From Cyanidiococcus yangmingshanensis (taxonomy: Eukaryota; Rhodophyta; Bangiophyceae; Cyanidiales; Cyanidiaceae), in contig VWRR01000002.1 in assembly GCA_013995675.1 (NCBI GenBank), positions 124,001 through 188,000 on the forward strand: 64,000 bases of DNA, read 5' to 3'. A program made the position numbers and the translations under genes. Positions 1 through 8,960 of the stretch are shown here, piece after piece (within the stretch, counting starts at the first letter, position 1; each line of letters begins with the position of its first letter). The notes beneath the pieces were generated by a model, which did no database searches, was not told where the DNA came from, and saw only the letters and a list, made by a program, of their open reading frames with translations.

Positions 1-972
1 TTTGGGACTCGGCAGAGAGTCGACCTGATCGAGACCGTGCACAACCTGGACATGACGAAAACGAAATGGATTCTCCCGTTTGCTATCGAAAGCGCTCACA
101 ATGGCATCACTCATCCACTCGATCAGCGAATGAGCAAATTCGATCGTATGGATCCCGACATGTTGCGCAAACACGATCGGATACAAGGATGCGATGTCCG
201 GGTGCGCGGCCCAAAACTCCTCCGCTGCCAACACTAGCTCCAGGCAACGACCTGCTGAGTCTACTGGCATGAGCACGTCCCCACCCGCACGCAACGTCTC
301 AAGGACTGCAGCCCAGAGATCTGTCTCTTTCTTCTGCGATGGAGCGGTGAGCACCCCGCTTGCACCCACAATGAGGTGGCTTGGTTTGTTGATCAACTGG
401 GGCGTCGACGCGCACCCGTTGAGGAGGCGTTCCCGTCGATGATTCACATCCACACAGTAGACGATCTCTTCGGACTCCTTCTGAAATTTCCAGATAGATC
501 CGCCGAGCAAGTGTCCCGCCGGGTAGGCCGTCGCGAACACGTTTTGGGCCAGTTCAATAACCTGCTGATACTTGACGGGACGGACCCGTTCGAACGCCTC
601 GTCGACGTCGTCAAGCGTGAACGTGTCGAACTCTTCGCTAAAGTAACGATGCTGGTGCGCATCGTAAAGGAACATTTGTCCAAGGATTTGCACGGGGGTT
701 GTGGCGTAGACAGGGACGCTTGCACTGAGGCCCAGTTTGCCGACAAGGTACGGCAAGGCGCCCACGTGAGCCAAGTCCGGATGCGATAAAAAGACCGCAT
801 CTATGCCTCGGTTAATCACCGGACGCAGTGGGTCCAACATAGAGATATCGAACCGATCGTTCCAACCACAGTCCAGGAGGAACACCGCATCGTCGATTTC
901 GAGAACTGTGCAGAGCGGTGGTGCTGACGTTCGTGCCCCGTACAGCGGCGTCACCCGAACTGATGAAGCCAT
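1..972 (-). CDS. CPSF2: CPSF2 (CPSF100), cleavage and polyadenylation factor, N-terminal part
   Basis: The frame is open for 324 codons from an ATG at 972 to the window edge, so the C-terminal part is missing. The protein is the non-catalytic partner of the CPSF73 endonuclease in pre-mRNA 3'-end cleavage, in the nucleus. It starts with MASSVRVTPLYG, then shows the family signature LLDCGWND near residue 33, LSHPDLAHVGALPY near 62-75 and FTLDDVDEAF, all colinear with human and plant CPSF2. The zinc-binding HxHxDH motif of active metallo-beta-lactamases is degenerate here (SHPDLAH), as is normal for CPSF2 as opposed to CPSF73. The beta-CASP region begins (VDSAGRCLEL, IEWMSD, NPFRFRH). Neighbours eL6 and an Mpe1/RBBP6-like gene lie upstream; the latter also belongs to the polyadenylation machinery. 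Identification is secure. Confidence 0.93.
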   Translation of the reverse strand, partial: MASSVRVTPLYGARTSAPPLCTVLEIDDAVFLLDCGWNDRFDISMLDPLRPVINRGIDAVFLSHPDLAHVGALPYLVGKLGLSASVPVYATTPVQILGQMFLYDAHQHRYFSEEFDTFTLDDVDEAFERVRPVKYQQVIELAQNVFATAYPAGHLLGGSIWKFQKESEEIVYCVDVNHRRERLLNGCASTPQLINKPSHLIVGASGVLTAPSQKKETDLWAAVLETLRAGGDVLMPVDSAGRCLELVLAAEEFWAAHPDIASLYPIVFAQHVGIHTIEFAHSLIEWMSDAIVSAFDSKRENPFRFRHVQVVHGLDQVDSLPSPK

Positions 973-2252
973 CTCTCTTCAACGTCAAGCAAGAGCCATG
1001 GATGGACCCAACTATCCCGTGTGCTTCGGTTTCTCCTATGCTTACCACAACAAGGTTGTTTTTGCGCGATAAGCACCCGACTCCAAAACAACGAGCGCGT
1101 TCTCGATAAGCGATAGCGGCGGCCTGTGTTTCATTCAACCGCAACGGACTCGTGAGCTCGCCAGCGCCCTGTTCGAACCCACGAGTCAATGCTGCAACAA
1201 CGAAACGATTTTTGTCGCTTCAGGATGGCAATTCCTATGATACGCACCTGTTTCATAAGATGGCGAGGCCTCCGAGGGGAGCACACCATGAGATGAGGCC
1301 GAAAAAGCGATGGAAACTGCCTCCCCAGGGGTTTCACGGCGGGGTCGATGCCTCACGTGACGTGAATTTCGATAGCGATCAGTTCAAGCATAGACGAGAA
1401 ACGCTGGATTTATTGCTTACCTACTGAGCGTTTAATGGAATGAGTTCACAAAGCGCAGGACAAATATTGATAGTTCTGAGTGTTTCGCGCCCAGAAAGGC
1501 TTAAGCGCTGCCTTGGACACTCAGGCGATCAATCCGAACCGAGTTACAAGGACTGGGTAGGGCTGCAACAAGGCCCCATTCCACGTCGAAGCGTATCGAC
1601 TTTGGAACGATGGGTCGAGGGCGCCACCAGGGTCCGTCAAGCGGCTCGCTTTGCGGAGAACAACTGAACCGCCGCTTCGAAATTGCTCGTCTGCTTGCGA
1701 TCATCCTCGATTGTGTCAATGATGTCAATCAAATCACTCGACCCGTTCGTTGAGAAAAGCAAATGAAAACGAGCCCGTTTATGGCGAACGGCTACGGCAA
1801 GTACCAACGCCGTCGATCCAGTTTATCCACACAAATATCCCGAACCGTTCAGGGGCTTGAACTGGGACAGACTCGGGTTCCGCCGAATTTCCACGCTTCG
1901 AACCCAGATCGTGGCATCTATAATGGGTCGGTTTTTAGAGGGCGCGATCCATGGCCACCAGACCAGTATCGGTGAATTGACGCCTTGCGTTTGTGAGGAT
2001 TCCACGTGCTAGCCAAGCATTCTGTGTCGCTTGGCAAGTCGGCGTCGCAGAAACCACTGAACGATACGTCGTAACGTATTGGTTTCGTTCGACAAGCAAG
2101 AGCCATTTGCTTTATTAGAGCCTCTTGTCTGCGTGATTCCAAGAGCCGCACGCGTGGCTCCATCAAATATAGGGCGCCTGAGATGCATCGTTGTGTAGAC
2201 CAGAGGAGGCAGCGTCACGTTCAATCCCCGATCCGAGAACGAAAACCGATTT
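973..2252. other. Intergenic, upstream of CPSF2 and downstream of eL6
   Basis: This holds the presumed CPSF2 promoter near 973-1200 and the eL6 3' flank near 2252. Open frames are all short, mutually overlapping and without recognisable domains. I see no RNA gene or repeat. Confidence 0.5.
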
Positions 2253-2948
2253 CTAAAAGACCATCTGGTGCGGATATTGACCCTTGGTGAGCGTGAAACG
2301 ACTGGAAAGATACTCGCGAAGGTGTGGCACCGATTCGATAGCTTTCAACACCTGCCCATCAACCAGCTTTTGCATTTCTTTTTTCTCCTCCGGGAGAGCC
2401 TGTTTGCTATCGACCTCCGCTTTTTCGTTCCCGTCACCACGCAAACGAGCTTGCTTCCGCTCTGCTCGAGCCTTCTTCGCACCTTTGGTAAACCAGCCGT
2501 CATCAATAGCGCTCGTGTCCAAGCCACTAACATCAATCCTTGTCTTTGTCGCGATCACGTACGCATGATTGACGCGTCGAATTGGAACGCCGTTTAGGAC
2601 GAACGGCCCAGTCACTAACAACAGACCAGATTGCTCCAGTTGCCGCAAAAACACAACCCGCTTTCCACGGAAGCGACCAGCAAGCATCACGAGCACAGTC
2701 CCAGGTTGGAGCGAGCTGCGCAGCCTCGTCTTTTGCTTCTCCGAGCGTTTTTTCGCGCTCGTATGCAATCGCTTTGGAATAGGCTCCGCAGAATACCACG
2801 CCGTCTTTCGTTTTGCCACCCGTTCGTTGGGCTTGAGCCCCAAGACATCACAACCTCCTTCCGCAATCTTCGTTTGTTCCCGAATCGCCTCCAATACTGC
2901 TCCCTGTCGATCGGATGCAGCAACATCATCTTTTGTGGTCAACTTCAT
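2253..2948 (-). CDS. RPL6: 60S ribosomal protein eL6
   Basis: A 231-residue protein of the large cytosolic ribosomal subunit. The KOW-type core is unmistakable: LRSSLQPGTVLVMLAGRFRG, then GPFVLNGVPIRRVN and YVIATKTRIDV, followed by a lysine-rich segment and the conserved C-terminal SSRFTLTKGQYPH. The order and spacing match yeast eL6 throughout. The frame continues 22 codons upstream, but the ATG at 2948 (MKLTTKDDV) gives a normal family length, so I chose it. The gene is transcribed away from the Mpe1/RBBP6-like gene, with 566 bp between their starts. Confidence 0.95.
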   Translation of the reverse strand: MKLTTKDDVAASDRQGAVLEAIREQTKIAEGGCDVLGLKPNERVAKRKTAWYSAEPIPKRLHTSAKKRSEKQKTRLRSSLQPGTVLVMLAGRFRGKRVVFLRQLEQSGLLLVTGPFVLNGVPIRRVNHAYVIATKTRIDVSGLDTSAIDDGWFTKGAKKARAERKQARLRGDGNEKAEVDSKQALPEEKKEMQKLVDGQVLKAIESVPHLREYLSSRFTLTKGQYPHQMVF

Positions 2949-3514
2949 CGTGATACCCGAGAGTATCAACACCAACAAACACAGATACAGACACAAAACG
3001 CCTCGGTCTTGCAAGACTAGCCGGCAACCTCAGGTACGACCACATAGACTGGCAGCGGCTGGCACGATCGCCGACCACGTTTTCCATTAAAGGACTGAAG
3101 GGAATTCCCTTGATAAGGGTCGCGGCGATAGCAGTTGCCTCAGGCGGTGCGCGGCGCGGTGCCATCCCGCTGAAGAAAACATCGTCGTGGCAGGGAGACG
3201 AATGGGTGATCACTGGACATAGATGTCTAAGATGGACAGAGGTTTGGGGCAGGCGCCGAACCCCAACGCGACGCCTCTCGGGAACAGCATGCCTGAGCGG
3301 CTGGCGGGCTCGAGCAGCGACCGCTGAGTGTGCGACTCACGAAAACGAGGCGTTTCTTCTTTGTTGAGGCTGTATCACTTGAGGGTACAGTACCTTGCTG
3401 GGCCTGGTGTAGCTTGGGTTTGGGTGGGTGTTCGAGGGGCAGCGTAAAGCTACATCTCGTGTGTAAGCCTGGGGACGAGGCCGGAGGAGCTGCGTTCGCG
3501 CGTTCAAGGGCATC
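2949..3514. promoter_or_regulatory. Divergent intergenic region between eL6 and the Mpe1/RBBP6-like gene
   Basis: The two flanking genes point away from each other, so this 566-bp stretch should contain both promoters. I see no clear TATA box or repeated motif. The part next to the Mpe1/RBBP6-like start is rich in G and T. Confidence 0.45.
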
Positions 3515-6500
3515 ATGTCGGCCTCAGTGCACTACAAGTTTCGTTCGGCGAAGCACTTTGGTAGGGTGCAGTTTGAGGGGGACTTTATTCAACTGGCAGA
3601 GCTTAAAGTAGCAATAGTGGAGCAGGAAAAGTTGCAGTTTGGAGAGGACTTTGATTTGCAGGTTGTGGACGCGCAAACGCAGGAGGAGTACCACGACGAA
3701 GAGATGTTGATACCCAAAAACACTTCTGTTATTGTGAAGCGTATTCCAGCAGGTCAGAAACAGGGGATTCTGAGCCAAATCGCACTGGCGAAGAAGAACG
3801 AACGCTTCGCGGAGATTCTCGATCGATCGACGAGTGGCACCGGCGTCACTGCTGGTGTGATCGCCGCCGCGGCTCGACAGTTTCTCGCAGGAAAACTCGG
3901 ACCAGTATCAGGCATAAACCCATCTGCCGCTTCGAATGAACCTGTGCGACTCCGCTCGGGCGACGAAGAGACACGGCTGGCCTCTGTTATCCAGGCAGCT
4001 GGGGCAGGTGACTCGAGCGCTAACCAGCGCGGCAGTCAGCGCCCAGGAGGTCGTCCAACAGGTCCTATGGCGGCCGACGGTCCGCCAGCGGGAGCACAAC
4101 CACCTCCTGGCTATATCTGTCATCGGTGTGGCGAACCTGGCCACTACATTCAACACTGCACGGCAAGTTTGGATGGGGATGTGAATGTCATTCGCGTGAA
4201 ACGACCAACAGGCATTCCGCGAAGCATGTTGAAAACGATTGATGCACCTTTAGACGGGGGTACGGAGCTCCAGCTTCCAGGAGGTAAATTTGTGACGCTC
4301 GCCACTGACGATCGAGAGTTTGCCAAAGAACCGTTGGCTGTGCGCATGGCTCGTTTGGCAGAGGCCCGAGCGGCCCTCGAAGAGGGAGCCAAGGATCCGG
4401 AAGCGATGTCAGGAGTTGCGCCAGCGGCAGCTGAGTTGAATCATTCGGTGTCAGAGGATAAAAACGAATCAGAGATCATTCGCAACCAGGGTGATTTCTC
4501 AGAGACGCAAGCGAGATTTACAGAGAGAGAATCGTCAGCATACCACGTATCAGACCGTATGGAAGATTCACTGTCGTTGCCCGCCGATATACGCCACGAC
4601 CTGCCCTATTTTCCGCTACCGAAGCTGAGCCAGAAAGAACTGTTCTTCGGAGAGGCAGAGCCACCCGCTGCTCGGGAGTTTCAGGAAGTCGTCTGGGGCA
4701 TCATTCTGATGAATCGGACTCATGCACTCGGCGACGGGCAGAGTCCAGTTACAGAAGCGAGAGCAAGCGCGGGTCAAACGCCCCCAGCAGTGGTGACAGA
4801 GCCCAGAGGTTACGTCACCGCCCACGGCAGAGCACCGAACAGACCGCCAGATGGTCCGGAAATTGCCCAGGATGTGGATGAAAGTCGGGATGCAGGTGTT
4901 CAGAGAGCACGAACAAAGCAAAGAGCGAGCGCATCCACATCACAGCCCCGTCAGCGCGGCGAAAGCAAAATGGATCCACCCCGGTTATTGGAGCGCACAG
5001 GTCCTGGACATATGGTTCGAAAACATTTTCCGTCACCTGCAGATCGTCAGATGTCGCCTTCAGGACCCCAATCTCGAGGGAGCGTACCACAACTTCTATC
5101 GAGCATCTCCAAAAAGGATCAAACTTCGATGAACAGGAACCGTCTTCATCCATCAAATCCATCACAGTATCAAGGGAAGCACTTCCTCGGTGAAAACGGG
5201 GACAAGGCTCCCGTGCGAGAGCCAGTCGCCACTGAGGGCGCTGCCCTGCCGCAGCCCCGAGTAGCAACACCTCACCAGAAAGAGACATTCTCCTCGGGGA
5301 GCAGCTCGCGTGCCATACCCGATGAGGAAGCGACTGAGCATGCCTCGAAGAGTCTATCCCGTCCAGGTCTTGACGGTAGCAAAGAACTGAAGCGGCCGCA
5401 GGGAAACACACTGACATCGTCTAGGGGAAAAACTCCAAGCGCGCTCGGCAGCGGCGACGCACCCTCCTATCAGCGGGAGCGGCAGAAACCAGAGAGCAGG
5501 TCCACTCTCTCCAGTGAAGTAGGACAACGCAGAGGACAACCATCATTACAGGTAGATGCAAAATCTGTTCAGCGAGGTGCTACTGCTCGCACTCGTCCGC
5601 TGAGCGGGTCGCAGAGGCTGAAGCAGGATTCATCGTTCACCCCTTCGGGGCCTACCAGGGACGACTCGAGGAAATCTCTCTACGCTGCATATTCACGGGA
5701 CGCTGGAGATGCAAATGCGCCAGACAGAAACTCACTGGGGAACGCAACACAAACAAAAATGAATACCAAGGTCCGCGAATCGTGCAAGACTGCCGCATCG
5801 GATGGATCGATCAGGCCAACCGGACAACAGCGAGTGACCGAACATCATCATGCAGGCGCCCGAACCGCAACCAGTGTGCCCGTTTCGAATGAGAGGCCCT
5901 GTGGGAGTCAGCATCAAGAAAACTCTGCTCAAAAAGTCCAAACAATCCCAGTGATTCAACGGCTATCAAGATCGGAACCAGGTGTCGCCACAAGTCTCGA
6001 ACAAGCCAGTCCGCAGCACTTTCGGACTCAGGCCACAACTGGCGCACCCAACCGCTCTAAGATACCAGTTTTTGCCCGTCTGGGTCCGAAAGTGGAAACA
6101 AACGAAGCGGAACAGGCAGAGAAGCGTGTTGCGTCGAGTCTGGCTTCTTCTGCGTCTTTGTCTGAGGCGAGCCGTGGCTCGGTGCCCGCAACTCCGCGAT
6201 CGTCTCTCCGTGCGCGTAACAACAAACCAGCAACCTCTCTAGTATCTGAGAAACCAGGCAGATTGCAACTCGGGGCGCCTGGTGAAGCCTCTGCTCCCTC
6301 CTTGAAGCGTCCAGCGCCGAGCACAGATGTCACCGGTGTCAAGCGCCAACGAGACACTGCTAGCCCCCACGAGAAAGCAACAGCCAGTGTCTTTGAGCGT
6401 CTTGGACCGGCTTTGCCGGTACCTACTCACTTGGCAAAGCGCATTTCGACCGGGAACGCTGCCAACAGCGGGGGCCACGCCGGCAAAGCCGTGCTGCCGA

Positions 6501-6649
6501 GGGAGCCCGTCGGTGTCGCCAGTAAGAGTACGAACGGAGGCACCTCCGAGGGTCGGCGGTCCTCACTTTCGCCAGCGCGTGCTGGTACTCCATCAAGTCA
6601 GCCAGGTATCGAGCGCATGCGCCAAAATCAATCAGCGCTTCCCTGGTAG
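3515..6649 (+). CDS. Mpe1/RBBP6-like polyadenylation factor (DWNN + CCHC zinc knuckle), no RING visible
   Basis: A 1044-residue protein. Residues 1-78 are a DWNN ubiquitin-like domain (start MSASVHYKFRSAK; IPKNTSVIVKRIPAG near 66-80). A CCHC zinc knuckle CHRCGEPGHYIQHC lies at 202-215, followed by the family motif PTGIPRSML at 231-239 and a segment resembling the RBBP6 'ten-residue then KF' block. In yeast Mpe1 and animal RBBP6 a RING finger follows, but here there are no cysteine pairs after the knuckle; only two isolated cysteines remain in about 830 residues. The rest is low-complexity, rich in S, R, P, Q and T, and probably disordered. Three short repeats, IPVIQRLS, IPVFARLGP and SVFERLGP, occur near 5946, 6062 and 6385. 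Family members act in pre-mRNA 3'-end processing, which fits CPSF2 nearby. The ATG start opens directly into the DWNN fold. Confidence 0.85.
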   Translation: MSASVHYKFRSAKHFGRVQFEGDFIQLAELKVAIVEQEKLQFGEDFDLQVVDAQTQEEYHDEEMLIPKNTSVIVKRIPAGQKQGILSQIALAKKNERFAEILDRSTSGTGVTAGVIAAAARQFLAGKLGPVSGINPSAASNEPVRLRSGDEETRLASVIQAAGAGDSSANQRGSQRPGGRPTGPMAADGPPAGAQPPPGYICHRCGEPGHYIQHCTASLDGDVNVIRVKRPTGIPRSMLKTIDAPLDGGTELQLPGGKFVTLATDDREFAKEPLAVRMARLAEARAALEEGAKDPEAMSGVAPAAAELNHSVSEDKNESEIIRNQGDFSETQARFTERESSAYHVSDRMEDSLSLPADIRHDLPYFPLPKLSQKELFFGEAEPPAAREFQEVVWGIILMNRTHALGDGQSPVTEARASAGQTPPAVVTEPRGYVTAHGRAPNRPPDGPEIAQDVDESRDAGVQRARTKQRASASTSQPRQRGESKMDPPRLLERTGPGHMVRKHFPSPADRQMSPSGPQSRGSVPQLLSSISKKDQTSMNRNRLHPSNPSQYQGKHFLGENGDKAPVREPVATEGAALPQPRVATPHQKETFSSGSSSRAIPDEEATEHASKSLSRPGLDGSKELKRPQGNTLTSSRGKTPSALGSGDAPSYQRERQKPESRSTLSSEVGQRRGQPSLQVDAKSVQRGATARTRPLSGSQRLKQDSSFTPSGPTRDDSRKSLYAAYSRDAGDANAPDRNSLGNATQTKMNTKVRESCKTAASDGSIRPTGQQRVTEHHHAGARTATSVPVSNERPCGSQHQENSAQKVQTIPVIQRLSRSEPGVATSLEQASPQHFRTQATTGAPNRSKIPVFARLGPKVETNEAEQAEKRVASSLASSASLSEASRGSVPATPRSSLRARNNKPATSLVSEKPGRLQLGAPGEASAPSLKRPAPSTDVTGVKRQRDTASPHEKATASVFERLGPALPVPTHLAKRISTGNAANSGGHAGKAVLPREPVGVASKSTNGGTSEGRRSSLSPARAGTPSSQPGIERMRQNQSALPW

Positions 6650-7100
6650 AAACGGACTGCACCTCGTCTTCGGTCTTGCGCTTCCGGTCACCGGCAAACA
6701 CTTTCGGAATCGGGTCCAAGGGCACACGAGCATACTCCAGCGTTCGCGTTTCTGAAACCCTCGTGAACAGGGTTCGAGTCCGGCCTGGCCACTTTAGAAC
6801 AACTCTTTTGTGGAGTAATCTCGACCTTGATTGGTTCAAAGAAGCGATCAAGACGTACGTCAAGACCGTTGAAAGAAGGACGACTGTGTCGTTTTCTGGG
6901 CCCGAGTCACCAGTACCGCTGGCGACAGCGTAGGTCCGGTGTCCGCAACGGCGCTGGGGCTAGGACCTCACCTGCAGTCGAAGGCGTGCCGCACCGACGA
7001 ATCGTGTTCTCTTCAGTAAACTTGATCCACAACTGAAGAAAGCACAAAAGTTTGTAGCTTTACGATAACAAAGTCACATAAACCGGACCAAAGCGCTAGG
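6650..7100. other. Intergenic between the Mpe1/RBBP6-like gene and the UBL-IPT gene
   Basis: A 451-bp stretch between two same-strand genes. It holds one tRNA T-arm-like string near 6768 that does not fold (see rejected items). Nothing else is recognised. Confidence 0.4.
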
Positions 7101-7994
7101 ATGGAACGTGCGCCTCTGGAATCAGCCCTAGTCAGTTCAGAGAATCGAATACACCTTTCCGTCGCAGAGCAGGTGACGCTACAGATTCTGCCGGTCTGGG
7201 AGCATATATTTCCGGAGAGGCAGGTCACGAATGTTACGGAACGACAGGCGCTGGCCTCGTTGACGCCAGTTCGCCTCTGTGTGCCGGTGGACATCACCAT
7301 CGCCGGCCTCGAGGAACAGATAAGGCAAGCATACTTTCCGCGTTGTTGCGAAAATCTACAGTTATCTGCCGAGTCGATCGCAGAGGCACTTGGAAGGGCC
7401 CATATTCTGTACAGCGGGACCGCCCTCGATCCACAGAGTACGTTGCGAGCGCTGCGGATTGCCTCTGGAACGACATTGAGATGGCGGACAAGCCCTGTTG
7501 CTGACACAACGTCGAACGCATCTGTCGAGGATACTCGAAGGAGCGATCCGAGGATCTCGGCCACGAATCGACTCGAGACTAGAGTTTATCGACTGGAACC
7601 GAACACCGGACTGACCAGTGGTGGCTCGAGAGTGCTCGTGTTCGGCAACCACTTCCCTGCAGTAGCTCGAATTCGCTTCGGTCATATCATTGTGCATGCA
7701 AATCGTCATTCTGCTCAGTGTCTGGAGTGTATTGCGCCTGCCCATGAGCCTGGCGTGGTAAATGTCGAGGTGACCATGCAGGCAAGTCAGGAACATCGTC
7801 CCGATGTCTGGACGCAGGATCGTATCACCTATACGTACGTGGGATACGAACGCCTTTCCATGATTCTTGCAGTTCATGCGGCAGAACGAAGAGCGGCGGT
7901 GCCCTTGGCGAACACGACTGGTGCATGTCGACCGACAGAGTCGCTTTCATGGAATCGACATGACTCGGACCATGAGGATCGGAACCAGCACTGA
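7101..7994 (+). CDS. Ubiquitin-like plus IPT/TIG domain protein
   Basis: A 297-residue soluble protein of unknown role. Residues about 57-129 look like a ubiquitin-type beta-grasp fold: VRLCVPVDITIAGLEEQIR, then HILYSGTALDPQSTLRALRI and GTTLRW, which parallels the ubiquitin pattern of a buried 'I-F-x-G-x-x-L' strand, short turn and final strand. Residues about 162-247 are an IPT/TIG immunoglobulin-like domain (VYRLEPNTGLTSGGSRVLVF, CIAPAHEPGVVNVEV, ITYTYVG), the type found in CAMTA, Rel and plexin proteins. There is no CG-1 box, ankyrin repeat or membrane segment, so it is not a CAMTA. A short charged tail ends the protein. The start is the first ATG of the frame. The domain calls are by pattern only; the pairing is not one I can tie to a named family. 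Confidence 0.7.
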   Translation: MERAPLESALVSSENRIHLSVAEQVTLQILPVWEHIFPERQVTNVTERQALASLTPVRLCVPVDITIAGLEEQIRQAYFPRCCENLQLSAESIAEALGRAHILYSGTALDPQSTLRALRIASGTTLRWRTSPVADTTSNASVEDTRRSDPRISATNRLETRVYRLEPNTGLTSGGSRVLVFGNHFPAVARIRFGHIIVHANRHSAQCLECIAPAHEPGVVNVEVTMQASQEHRPDVWTQDRITYTYVGYERLSMILAVHAAERRAAVPLANTTGACRPTESLSWNRHDSDHEDRNQH

Positions 7995-8960
7995 AGACGC
8001 ATTTGATTCAGTAGTGATCCTTGGAATTGTGGACACTTTCTCATGATAAATGCGGTGCAAGTCGCACCCAATTCATACAGGTCGGCTGTTTCCAGAGGTA
8101 CTCCGTCATGTCATCGAGAGACTGGGTTAGCGCGTCGCGGATTCGCTGATCCGGTGGGTTCGGCTGGAATTGCATTCAATCACTTCAGGCGATGGATTTG
8201 TGGCTCTCGGTTTCCTCTCGGCAATGATTTTTTCGGGTGAGCGTGCAAGGGCCCTCTTTGCGAGAGGAATCCAAACGCAAGGTTGTATCCCAGTGAGGCG
8301 CTTTCAGTGCATGAAGGCAGCCGCAGGTTCGTCATGGATGCAGCGTATACCTACACGGTGCTGTCGATCGATTGATGGATGGAAGTGAAATGATGCAATC
8401 TTGGGTTCGGTCAAGGGACCAAGCGGGTTCCTGGAGCGCCAGCCTCCCCAGTGTCTGCATCACACGGAATTCCGAACGAAATGGTCCGATTTCGTGCAAA
8501 CAGTACCGGAAACGATCGCGTGGAATCTCGTCGCCAATATGGCGCTCTCCATGGTGAAGAGATATGAAAGCAGAGGAGTGGTGTTGCGCTCTCCGCACGC
8601 GATGACAACAGGGTCTGATGCTGTCGGATGATCGCGTTCCTGTCGCTGGCCAAGCTGCATCGTTCTATCTCCCGCTTCGTGTCAACGTGGTCAAAGGAAT
8701 GGAAACCGGCGACTGCTCGGATCCCTCTACCATTCGGCAAGCGCAGCGATGGTGCAAGCCAGGGATCACATCACGAGCGGGCATCGGTAACCGCGAGTCA
8801 TTTCATGGCTCTGGATGGAATCAGGCCATCTTTCGTTCTGTTTCGTTCGGGCTGGTCAGATGTCAGACCCATTGGACTCAAGGCGACGACAGAGCGTCGT
8901 TTTTCGCCCAGTTTTCTATCATCTCGAAATAACCATGCATGAACATCATTTATGTGGCAC
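7995..8960. other. Intergenic between convergent genes
   Basis: A 966-bp stretch between the 3' ends of the UBL-IPT gene and histidinol dehydrogenase. Short open frames on both strands show no domain or steady composition. Nothing recognised. Confidence 0.4.

Noticed and set aside
376-789. A 137-codon open frame on the plus strand
   Set aside because: It lies exactly opposite the conserved CPSF2 reading frame and has no domain of its own.
6725-6800. A tRNA T-arm-like string (GGGTTCGAGTCC) after the Mpe1/RBBP6-like gene, possibly a permuted tRNA as known in Cyanidioschyzon
   Set aside because: Only two of five T-stem pairs form, and no matching acceptor or D-arm is found on either side, in normal or permuted order.
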